Below, in pieces: positions 1 to 12,300 of a stretch of DNA of 64,000 nucleotides (position 1 is the first letter of the stretch; every line of letters begins with the position of its first letter). A program made the translations under genes and the position numbers. Origin of the DNA: Aplidium turbinatum (lineage: Eukaryota; Chordata; Ascidiacea; Aplousobranchia; Polyclinidae). Location of the stretch: assembly GCA_918807975.1 (NCBI GenBank), contig OU964925.1, positions 28,679,608 to 28,743,607 of the forward strand, given 5' to 3'. The notes below the pieces were generated by a model. It made no database searches. It was given only the letters and a program-made list of their open reading frames with translations, and was not told the origin of the DNA.

Positions 1-382
1 TCGTTTTGAGTCACTCGTGGACGACATGCTTGGCTGATCAGCGTCATAACGCCAAAATGACATATCACTCCCGCTTGTGTTGTCATACGTCGGGTCACGT
101 GATTTCAAGGAAGACTGGAAGGAAAACTTTCTGCTTGCAGTTACGTGGACGTCGTAAGCTTCGTCCAGGGCCCCCCAAAGATCATCGTCTGGGGTCAACT
201 CGGCGTCAGAGTTCACCGGACATCCGGGACTCATCAGCGCGGCGCGGTCTTCGGCGGCAGGATGTGACGTGGTTGGCATATTTTCGTCGTCAGAATCCAA
301 CACAGGCAGACTCCTCAATTTGTCCTTCGCCTTCAGATGCAGAAGAACTTCACAAAATTTCGAACCCATCGCCTCCATGTCG
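1..382 (-). CDS. AGTPBP1: AGTPBP1 exon 25: C-terminal helix and acidic tail (partial)
   Basis: After the acceptor TTTCCAG at 389-383, the exon reads [17 protein letters not shown], matching the human ELEEMGAKFCVGLLRLK helix that closes the peptidase domain. An acidic, Ser/Thr-rich tail ([19 protein letters not shown]) follows, as in vertebrate CCP1. The frame is open to the window edge, so the end of the protein is missing here. Confidence 0.85.
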
Positions 383-3300
383 CTGGAAACAACAATAAAC
401 TTCAAGCAGCTGCATCGACAATACAAAGCAGAGCTGATAACTTTCCCTGATCGCGCAACCAATTGAAAGAAGGAAGCAAATAGAGAACACAGCATGCTAC
501 AAATGTAATGAAGTACAACTCCAAGGAGAATCTTAAAACAAAAGCAAATTAATTGTAAATGAAAGAAACAAATTCTAGTAAGAAATAGAATAGCTCTACC
601 TGACTACCAGCAGTAGGCTAAGCAATACTCATTAGTACTACAAGTATTTCTACGTTTAATAAAAAATAAAGTAAAAAGCCGAAAATGAAGATACTAAACT
701 CATGCTTAGCAAACGTTTTTAAAACAGTCTAGAAACCGTTTCTGAACATGAGCTTAATATCTTCATTTTGGCTTCATTTTTTGATAAGAGCAACAAGGCG
801 TCCCAACTATCTTGCCTTTAAATATGTATTTTAATAAAACGGTTTAGCTTGCACGCTAAGTGAGTTTTCCAATAATCGCATTCCAACATTGAATTTCTTC
901 CAAGATTGCTCTCACTCACCGTGTTCCGATCTGTTTGCCCCTGAGAGGCCCCTGGTCGCAGCCGCAGTAGGTGCTTTCCATGGTGTAGCTCCTGGCCACC
1001 CCTATCTCCTTCCAGACCACGACGCGAGCGGTGGATACTTTCGACTTCTCGACCACAAAGTTGCAGTTTTTGACAGAAAATGGCGACGCGAAATGCCCCA
1101 GCAACCTCGGCAAGCTCTGTGATGCAACAAACCAATTTGTAGAAATCTTGATCTTAAAACAATTGGAAAAATTTTATAAACTTAAAAATTGTGCTGCTAA
1201 CAACAAACAGTCACATTTTAACAGATGTTATAAATCAGTGCTCCAACAGGTTGACAATGTTAACCGGACTACACAGTTTGGTGTAGTCTGATACTACGTG
1301 CAGTATTTTACTTGATTCGGTAAATGATGAGTGAGGCAACCAACAAGGAACGCTTGATTGGTCTGTGGTTTGTCCCCGTGATAAAATATAACAACAAATA
1401 AAATATAAAAAATATATAACAACATTCATTTGTCAGGTCCAGTGGTTAGTAAACTCACCTTATACCCAGCATCGTCTGGCCCATCAGCGACTGAGTGACT
1501 TTCACCGGCTGCTATCGACTCCTTCTTAGAGCAGCCATATAGAAACACGTTCATTCTCCGCGAGTGTCCGTGGTAGTCGCAGTAGACCAAAGGAGCTAAA
1601 ATCAAGTTCACAAGCTTGGCTTTCATATATTCTAAGTATTATCTAGCAGCGGATACGGCATTGGCTTTCCAATAATCCAAACCTGGTTTGACAGCCAGCT
1701 TTAGCTGGTTGTTGATAAACACCGCTCATCTCAGAGTGTATTATTGAAATGAGGCCGAGAGCAAGAAACTGGCCATTCTACTCTGGTTGGTGCCGATGGC
1801 CTAAGGCCCTAGTGTGATGAGAACATCATCTTCTCATTTCTCAATGCTCAGAAACTGAGTATAGGACCATCGTTACTATTTTAACTAACAAATTTTTCTA
1901 TTTTCAAACAATCATTGCCATTGACTCAACGTGGTAAGAATTTGTTGGCTACACGCAGACTGGGAACAACTGGTGTAGTGGGAATTAAGCAGTGTGGTAC
2001 CTTTCTGAATTGATTGGAGATATTGAAGAAAACCCTTGGTGTGGTAGATAGTTGGGAACAGTTCCGAGTTGGGGTCGGACCAGGTCCGGTTCAGATCTTC
2101 CCCGCTCAGAGAACAGCGATGACTGGAAAGACAATTGTTGACGTTATGTTAAGGTTAAATTATGTTAATCCGATTATTTTTTCGGGCACATCAATGTAGG
2201 ATAAACTAAACGTTCACTTTGAATTGTCGTTTTCTTTTATACAGTACTTTATCTTCAAAATAGTTTAGATATGTTCAACATGTTTCTGAAAACATTTGCA
2301 CGTCCACTGGAAGCAAAAGTTATATAAGAATACAGAGCCATGGATGTAAGACGACAGTGCGGCCCAAATAGAAATGAAAAGCTGTACAGATCTTCGATGA
2401 AAAACATTCTATATCTTTTTAACGCTAACATATAATTATACATACATCTATCAATTTAGAACAAGAGAAAGAAGAACAAGAAAGTCTATCAATCTTACTG
2501 GCCGTTGATGACTCCATCTGGATTAAGCATAGGGATGACTTTAAAAATGTAAGATTTCCTAAGTTCATCAGCGACTGCTGCTAGCGATTCGTTTTCTCCG
2601 TCTTCACTTGGAGGAGGAGTCAGTAGAAGACGCAGAGTTCCTCTCATGGTCCAAGATGCATTCGACTCCCCAGGATGAACTCTCGCAGTGAGGAAGATGT
2701 AAGGACGTGATCCTGGGAAGAAGATACTGGTAGTCATTAATGATTTCAAATTTTCATCGCATGCGGTGGCCGCAAGGTTTTACCAACAGTGCTCCAATTA
2801 TTTTGTCTTTATTTAAAGGTCTAGGTCTTACAGCAATGTAGAGAAGGCAATCCGCAAGATGAACTTCGTTGTTGTTTCCAAATTTTCTGGTAATATCGTT
2901 AGGTAACAGATTTTTATTTCCAAAACAAATCAAATGGACGATTGAAATGTTTGAAGGCTACATCTTTTTTCCAAGTACTCACTCATCTCTGCAGTAGCTT
3001 GCCTTTCAGAAATAGTGTCGTCGGATATTGGAGGAGCTGTGATGGTGAGGACAGGCACAGGATTTCCACCTAGTGTATGACAGAAGGTCTGTTGACGGAC
3101 AAACATGGTCGAGGGGTCAACCTTCTCGGTGAAGTGCTGAAGATCCAGCTAAAAAACAATATGTTTACGTGACGTAGTCGAATGGAGACATCGGGGGCAG
3201 GAAAGTACAATGGACAGTTCATCCACAAACTTAGGAACTGTCTTAGCAAGAGACTAAATGCTAAGATAAAGTGCGTTGCGCTGCTGTAAGCTAACACAGC

Positions 3301-6300
3301 TTCAAATCAAAATTGATAAAAATAATAATCATCAAGCTTTTTTTTGCCCATTAGATAACACGCAGTATCACATATAAAACACAGCACAAAGCAGCGAAAG
3401 AACATGCAGTCATCGAGTCAGCTGCCCTCAGTATTTTGGCATTTCATTAAGTGTTTATGTGCTGCACATTCAGCCTTGTTTTGCTTATTTTCAACAGAAA
3501 ACAAGCTAAAAATCACACTATCAAACTAATACCAATGCTTTGTCGTACTTGCAGTTTCGTGTACGTGTACGGATAGTGGTAAGCAAAGTAGCAAGTATCG
3601 TTGCTATGTTGGAAGACCACAGTGAAGGTCAGTGTGAAGTAGGTACGACTTTTCAGGCCACCGGCTGATGTGTAGTTTCGAAGAAAGTGGTTTCTATAGT
3701 AACACGTCTCTCTGCCAGCCCTGACCCAGTAGGGGCGGCCCAGTCCCGCCTCAGCCATCGAGTACATTACAGGCTGCATCCCTAGAAATAGAGAGCTCGT
3801 AGGAGAAGTGTTTTGCTTTACAAGGAATTCACAAAAGCCAAAAGTCACAAAAGCCAACAAATGCATTATTATTTCATCATCAATGGGGACAGCACCCCTT
3901 GAAGAAATACAACGTTGAAAAACTTAAAAATTATGTAATAGTAGCCTTCTTCAAACTCTTTAGTCTTCATTACTTTTTCTTGATAAAGTGAACATACTAT
4001 TTATAGAGTAAAATCGATTCTTGACCTTAGAAAAGCAAAATCGATTCCTAACCATTAGATTATTACATAGCATGGTAACAATCCATCAGTTTAAAGTCAT
4101 GTATGAAAATCAGTTCAAACTACCTTCATTAATGGCGCTTCCTTTCTTTTCGCAGTTGACAATATTAAACCGGTAATGCTTGCCTTTCTTCATCTGTGTG
4201 ACGCCGAAGTAAAACCACTGAAAATGGTGGTTGCTGTTGCAATCTGGATTCAGTACAAGATCATATTCGTATTCTCGGACCTGAGCAAACAATAAAGATT
4301 GGTAGCCACAGTGTGCTAACTACTGAGTAGCCTAAGTCTTTCTGTGCGAATTTTCTCTCGCAAGTCCAAAGTATTGAAGGCTCTGCCGTCTACCGTAATG
4401 AGAAAGTAACTTAAATGAGACATTGTTCCATTGAGATAGTCAGCAGTCAAAGCGGTGATTAACTGAGAAAGCACAACAAACCATGCTCTAAGAATGTGCA
4501 TGTTACAACTATTTACATATCATATATGCAAGAAATCAAAACAGTTATTTGAGTTTCGCATTCCAGACAGGTTTCTATTTGTAGTAAAATTCTGAAAAAC
4601 CCCACTGATTAGCGATTATTTCAAACTAAAAGCATGATAAAGAAACTCCAAGATTTGCACCAAATCAACACATGTAAGCAAACTAGCAAGCAAAGTTTTC
4701 TTCTGTTACCTGGACAGCCGATCTCAGGTTCCCGCTTTCAAAACGTGAATCGAACTTGAGAGAATAACAAGAAGCTTCCGCTATGCTGGGGAGAACATTA
4801 CTAGGATCCTTATCCGAAGGGCAACCCTCTGTTCCGTTTGAAAACGAATGATCGACGCCATTTTCTGAACTCTTCTTGTCCAAATAAACTCCAGGCCAAG
4901 TGTCGTCCGACACCGATGTCGATGATGATTCAAGATCGCGGATCGACGGGACATTGATCACTAACTTTTCTTCGATCCGTGTTTTACTTTGCGGCGTTTC
5001 TTCAGTGTTGCCAGGTTTGCTGGGAAGAGGATCGGACCGTTGTTTCGTCTCCGCGGGCTCGACGACGTCGCATTTCAACAACTGAGCGGTCTCGAACCGA
5101 TACGCGACGCTGTCGACGACTTTCTGCTCATTCGAATAAACCAATTTGTTCATCAGCTTCTCGGGGAAAAGTGTTCGGGCGACATCTTCAAGCACCTTCG
5201 ACTTAATCAACCTACAACAAGCAAGCACTGCATGATGGCAACTAGATATGTAGAATGTTTAGCATCAGTGCTTCAATAGCTCTTACTTTTAGCAGTAAAT
5301 TGATAGGAAGTTACTAAATGCCAGGTCCACCAAATCAATCCTGACTTCCCATTAAATAAGAAACAAAATCAAACGTTGTGCACTCACAAACAATCATTAA
5401 TCAAACGTAAAAAAACATCTTAAAGCCATTCTAATTGAAACGAAATGGTTAGAATGACTATGACAGACAACATCGCTGCACAACATTAACCCAGCCAGCT
5501 CTTCAGTTCTTTTTTACATTGATTTGACGACTGTAGTCGTTGCAATGTAAAAAAAAGTTTTGAGTGGGAGAAAATCGCTTAGCAATAGGCTGTTAAAGTC
5601 ATCGTCATAATTTACAAGCTGTTGTAAGTCTACAAGGCAAGAAAAAGTAGATAAACTCATCGCAACACTGTGATAGTAGATGTAATTTACTAATTCGCTA
5701 AAATTATCAACGCGATAAGTTGGTTGACCTTGTTTAAATCGTGCTGCTGTTGTGCAATGTTTGCTTGATTCATTACAAGAGTGCAACCTTTAAAATTTCA
5801 AAAGATGCGTATACTGTATTTAAAGTAAAACGTCTAAATATCTTTCACTGCAAGAATACAGCTAAACCCTCTACCGCTGAAGCTAATGATGTGGATGTTG
5901 ATATGACAAACCCACCTTTGGACTGACTTCTTATGTGCTTGGTGCTCTGATCGTCTGAGGGTCTTGCAACCCCACAAGTCAGCACCTGACAATGTGTTGG
6001 TTTGTTCCTTCGCTGATTTGGTCAAAGTTGCTAGCTTCTGGACCTGTTCGATGGTCGTCCTGTTGTCTGGGCCAATGTCTAAGAAAAAGTGACGCAACGC
6101 AGCTGAAGTGGCATACAGAGTTAAAAGTTAAATAAATTGTTTCATCGGCTCCAGCTCGCGTCCGAGCGTTGTTTTTGTCTTCAAGTTGGATTTGACTTTG
6201 GATGGTGATGTCGAATGTGGCTTTGTAGGCCTAGGAACGCTTAAAATCACATAATTTCACGTTGTCTTTATTTTACTGAACAATAACCAAGAAATACTGC

Positions 6301-9300
6301 AGCTTGAACGTTGATAAATTACCATAATGTTAATCCATGCGATGATATTTGGTTTCACATGATTGTGAGGCAACGAAGTAAACTTTATGCAAAGTTTAAC
6401 CTTTCAAATCTACGAACACAAAGTTACAATTAAAAAAACAAACTTACTACTCAAGGCATCATTGCCATCGTAATGGAACGTTGAATTAGTTGTATGAGCA
6501 GTGTCGAACGGCCTCTCGAAGCTTGGTGGTTTATCTGTCAAGTCCAGGCCCGCTTTAGAGTACGCTTTGGCTTAGTAATTAATAAGGTCAAAGGCTCTAA
6601 CTAAGAAGTAACGCTTTGTAGATACCGTTCTTGATGACAAGATTGTAAAACATAAATAAAATAAAGTAAGCCAGCAATCAGTATTTTTTACATCGTTACA
6701 ACGTCTGCACTCTGCATTGTCACAACGGAACATTTCCGTAAGGCAGTGATTTTCAACCTTTTTGGTGGAAAGGAACCCAATGAAACATTCCAAAAGCTCG
6801 AGGCAGGGCTCGAGGAACCCCTGCAATAATTTAATTGCCTTATGCAAAAAACATCGTTTGATTAATAAGAACTCCTTGAAGCAAAGAAAACATGTTGAAA
6901 AAATTTGGCAGGAAAGCAAAAAGTTAAAGGTAATCGCACCACAAGAAAACAACGAAAATTCGGGACCGCAGCGACGTGTTAAAGTGTAGCAAATTTATTA
7001 ATAGTGGCAAACCTAATCAACATTTGATTATATTTAAACAATATGCATATAATAATAAAATCGACTCTCGGATTTGAATGTAAACTTGGGGAACTCCTAG
7101 ACTTACTGGCGGAACCCTGGTTGAAAACCACTGCCGTAAGATGACAAAATGCTTACCGTGTCCTGCCTTTTTCTTACTCCATGGTGTCGCCTCTTTCTGC
7201 TCATTGCCGCCCATCGTATAATCGTCTCCAGAGCTGTAGTTCATGGAGCTGGAATTGCTCGAAAGTCTGTTGGAGGAGCGAGGAGACAGTGACGAGGATA
7301 TTGAACGGGAACTCCCAACGTCAGAGGAAGTCATTTTCTGACAATAACCAAATGTACTCAATTAAACTTGGTTTGGTAAGGTAGCGTCGATGCTATGGTG
7401 AATGGTGATGCTAAGCAATCGGCGTTGCACATATAACCAGATAAAAGCAACACAAAACAACCATTTTTGTTAGCCATATTTAGACAAGCCCCTAAGTTGA
7501 CGATTTGAAAATAAGTTCATGGGAAAACAAGAAAGCAAATCTTCGTGTCCAACTTCGGGTATCTTCCCAAAGACCGAGCCGTATGCTCTCAAGTTGTATC
7601 GAACCAGTATCCTTTCGAGTGTCATGTCATAACTCTCACCAATTAGCTCGGCTGACATAACAGACATAAAAATAACTATACTGTTATTACTGTATAATGT
7701 ATATACACCACGGTCTTACTTTTGATAATCCAACAATTTTCAATGCATCGAAGTTCATTGACGCTTTGGAAATGTTGCTTGAATCTGATCGTGAACTGTG
7801 AGCGCTGTGGTCAAGATGCGAACCCAGGGCAGAGGAACTGAAGCATGCGAGATTGGGGAGACTGTGGCGGACCTCCTTGAGTTTTGGGCCGGTGGATTGT
7901 TGCCGCTCAGCTTCCCCACTGGTGTGGGGGCGACTGCTAGTGTCAGGCTTGTAACTGGACTAAAGAAAAAGTATCAATTTGATAATTACAATTGATAGTC
8001 TTGGTTGCGTGAGAGGAACATTGAAACCATATTATGATACTAAAAGTTAGTTATTAGACAAAAAGAAATTACTTAAGAAAAAATTCAAACCATTATAAAA
8101 CGTTTCTTTAATTTTTCATGCCTGAGCTGTATTGGTAAAGCACAACATGGCTCTGATTTCAAGAATGATCAATTTAACATTTGGGTCATTCCATGCCAAA
8201 CGGGTTACACCATATGTCATAGATTTTATCGAAATTTGGCATACTTGTAGATGTCAAAGAAATATTAAGAGTGCAAAAAAGTAGAGTTATGGTCATTAGA
8301 AAAATCACCATTTTTGCCTGTTCCGCTTCAGTGATTTTGTCCAATTTCTTATTATCTTTCTAATTTCTTAACCTGTGATCAAACAAAATGGCTGAAAATT
8401 ACTAGACAGACATTTTAAGACCCAAGGAATCCAAAAATGTAAATTAAAACGTTGACAGAGAACTTCTTGATATGATTATAAAGGTTTCACTTTGCTACAT
8501 GTATTTTTTGGAGGCCAAACTTTGGGGGCCTATAAAAAAAATGGGTCTAAAAATTAAGAACTGAAATTCACATATTTTATACTTATATCAATACTCTTTC
8601 ATGTCAAATAAAAAATATGAATTAATTTTGATAACTACTATGATAAAAGCTAAATTTTCTGACATGCAAATTTTGTATTTTTTACACTCAATGTTCAAGA
8701 TTTTTGTTTATGACGTCACAATTTACATTATTGCTTGTTGATGACATCACAATTTACATATTGTTTTTCATCACAATTGTTATGTAGCTCATGAATGAAT
8801 TGAATGCTGGTAATGCATTTAGGTTTAGTGTTCAATTTTAGGTTGTCCTATTAGTACTACATTAGTTTTACTTCTACAATAACACAATTATTCATAACAG
8901 CAATTCGATATTGCAAAAAAATGGAGAAATTGTGCCATAAAATTCACTTTGCTAGAAGCAGTGGGTTTGTGGACATTGGTGGACTTGCAGAAACAGATGA
9001 ACATGTTTGTTATGAACATTGACATTTCTCTGCTTCAAGGAGATAGATGGGCTTTGAACACTTGAACAGTGGGAAAAGTATATTTCCTGGTTGCAAGATC
9101 TGTCGAGCATGTTAGGAATAATACATTACTAATAGTAATAGGACAACCTAAAATTGAAATCACAATTAAAAGAGTACGGTAATTAACTCTACAAGTTACC
9201 ACTAATATTACTATGGTGCATGGCCTACAACACTAAACCTAAGTGCATTATATACCAGCATTCAATTCATTGATGATCTACATAACAATTGTCATGACAA

Positions 9301-12300
9301 ACAATATGTAAATTGTGATGTCATCAACAAGCAATAATGGAAATTGTGATGTCATACACAAAAATCTTGTACAATGAGTGTTAAAAAGTACAAAATTTGC
9401 AAGTCAGAAAATTTAGCTTTTATCATAGTAGTTATCAAAATTAATTCATATTTTTTATTTGACATGAAAAAGTAATGGTATAAGTATAAAATATGAGAAT
9501 TTCAGTTCTTAATTTTTATACCCATTTTTTTTATAGGCCCCCAAAGTTTGGCCTCCGAAAAATGCATGTATCAAATTGAAACCTCTATAATCATATCAAG
9601 AAGTTCTCTGACGACTTTTTAATCTATATTTTTGGATTCCTTGGGTCTTAAAATGTCTGTCTAGCAATTTTCAGCCATATTGTATGATCGTTGGTTAAGA
9701 AATTAGAAATATGACAAGAAATTGGACAAAATCGCTAAAGCGGAACAGGCAAAAATGGTGATTTTTCTAACGACCATAACTCCACCAATGTATAAAATTT
9801 TTCAAATTTTTTTTTTGCGTTCTTAATATTTCTTTGACATCTACAAGTATGCCAAATTTCAATAAAATCTATGACATGTGGTGTAATTTTTCCAAAAAAT
9901 TTGCTCATTTGGCATGGAATGACCCATTTCGCAAAATTAGCTTTCAATCGAATATCAACTTATTAATCTATAAATTAAAACCAAATGAATGTAGCCCTCC
10001 ACAAACACAGCATGGATAGAAGATTGTCATGCTTGACTAGATATGAGGTACCTACCGAAAGTTGAAATAATTCTGGAAAGAATGTCTCGTACATTTTCAA
10101 GTCATCGATAGATCGCTGAACTATCTTTGATTTACTTGAGTCTTTAGAACTGTCACTGGACACAGAGCCTTTTGATATCTGAATACATAAATATCTTCAC
10201 AATGAAGATTTTAACGACCTGTATTAGCCTGATGCTGCGAGTTCGCTGTGGTAGTAGCGAATTGCACTAGCTTTCGGAACACAGTTCTCTAGTCATGTGC
10301 GATGACGAATGGGTGTTGACTGTTGAAGTCAATGAGTGGTTCTTTAGTTTAATGCAGCTGTTTTGTTTGGCTTGAGGCTGCAGGCTGTGAGTTTCTGTGT
10401 TGTTAGGCATTATTGCTGTGAAATTTTGTTGAATCAGTTGATTAAGTAGGGGGGGGACTTAGACCAAAAGTTATGCTCTAACCCCCTGAAAATATGGAGA
10501 AACATGTAAAAACACCAACCATCTTACTTTTAACGCGTAAAAATAACGTTTACCCCCTTGAACATAGGGGTTGAAAGTTTTGGAATTTTTCAAAATTTTT
10601 ACTGTTTGTGGTACGTAAACAGTGACTAAACACTACTTTTTTGATTCAGTCACAATTGTTGTGATTGCTTCACTGAAGTCTTCCATTGTCACATCAGTCT
10701 TTGATACAATATTTTCAAGGTATAGTTTCAAGTTTGTTATGTATGTGTGAAGTGGAAGCTTCTTGTGTCCTTTTTTCAGCTTAAAAATATCGCTAGTTTT
10801 GGGAATGGATAACGATGTGTCCCTGGCGTAACGTATTTCTCTGTACAATCTGTCTGTCTTGGTCCTTTCTGCTTGAATTGAATTTGCGTAATTGTCGAGC
10901 TCCATTGGTGAAGTAAACGGTCCACCTAAGGATTTGAGAGCTGCAAGATCTTTTTGGCGTCTTTGGTCTAGTGCAATATTAGCGGACATTTTGTTTTCTG
11001 ATATCGTTTTCTGCAAGTTATCTTGAAGTTTTCTCCACTCTAGGTGCAATTCAGGAATAAGGATGGTTTTTTTGGTATAACTTTTGAAAGATCCAGAAGG
11101 CATACTTTCAATTAGATCTTGGGATTTATTTTTTACTTGTGATGAAGAGGCTGCTGGTAGTTCTCTGGCCCCTCTGCGAGATAGTTCATAGTTAATGAAC
11201 CCAACACTTCTCTCAGAGTCAATGTTGTGGATAGGCACTTTTTCCAGTTTTTCCTGATCCATGTGGGCTAAGGATATATTTGCCTTTGGGTTATGATCTC
11301 CGAATCCAAAAATGTTTCCTTTTTGTCTTTGGAATGCTTCAGCGATAGTTGGAAGAAGAACTTGTAACATGCTTTTAAGTTGTGCTTTGTATGTGGATGT
11401 CACTTGTGCAATGCTTGCACATATTTCTGGGCTGTACTTTGTGGCATGAAAACGATCGGATGACACGAATTGGAATGCAGGGTTATCAAGATCGAATAGC
11501 TTTTCAGGATTTGTGTTGTTCAGATCCTCATAAAGTTGATGGAATGCAGGTGTTAGTTTAGAGTATGTGGTAGTTTGGGACAGAGTGAGTGACAAAAAAG
11601 GTTCAACCAGGTGTAAACCCAGAAGAGCTCCAATACAAAACATAACCTCTAAAAATTCGATGTCAAGGAAAGACCTAACAATGCATGCTAGCTGATTTAA
11701 AACATGACAAAATTTACGCAAAAAATCAGCTACGTCTTCCATATGATACAATACAATAGCGCAGGACAAAGTCAAACGATTAAATCTTTCATCTTTGAGG
11801 CTTACTGATAGATTTTTCCTTGGGGCAATGTGAAGGTCAAAGTCTCTGGCTTTATTCCATGGTTTGTGATCAAAATCATGATTAATTAGCCTTGTTATGC
11901 AATTAAGAGCTTGTTCAGTGACACTTCTTGCTGATGAGGTTGCATTAACAAGAAAGTTTGCATAAATTTTGTCTTTTCCAATTGCGTTTTCCAAACTTGC
12001 CCAGTGCTTACTTATTTCACGATTGAACATCAAGCTTGGATGAACATTGCAGAAGACATGATCTGGTAGTTTTTTTGTTTGAAACTTTTCAGCCACTAAG
12101 TGGTCCACTTGAAAATTATGTGAAGTTTGATCAGTCAACACAAAGTCAATCTTTTCATATATATCTTTAGCCTCCACATCACTAGCCACAGAGAGGATCC
12201 GTAGTGTATTCATTTTCAAGTCTGCCAAATTAGCTCTGCTTTCTGAAACAATGGACAAGGTAGGCAGTGCTCTATATTTTCCATTTATTATTATTCCCTG

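Noticed and set aside
6-398. Plus-strand ORF of 130 codons
   Set aside because: It is the antisense shadow of AGTPBP1 exon 25, which has clear homology on minus.
2014-2199. Plus-strand 61-codon ORF
   Set aside because: It is antisense to AGTPBP1 exon 22, which encodes the conserved [12 protein letters not shown] block.
4900-5279. Plus-strand ORFs of 61-96 codons
   Set aside because: They lie opposite AGTPBP1 exon 17 and have no recognisable content.
9735-10019. Short ORFs on both strands at the end of the fold-back element
   Set aside because: They fall within or across the terminal repeat and have no homology.
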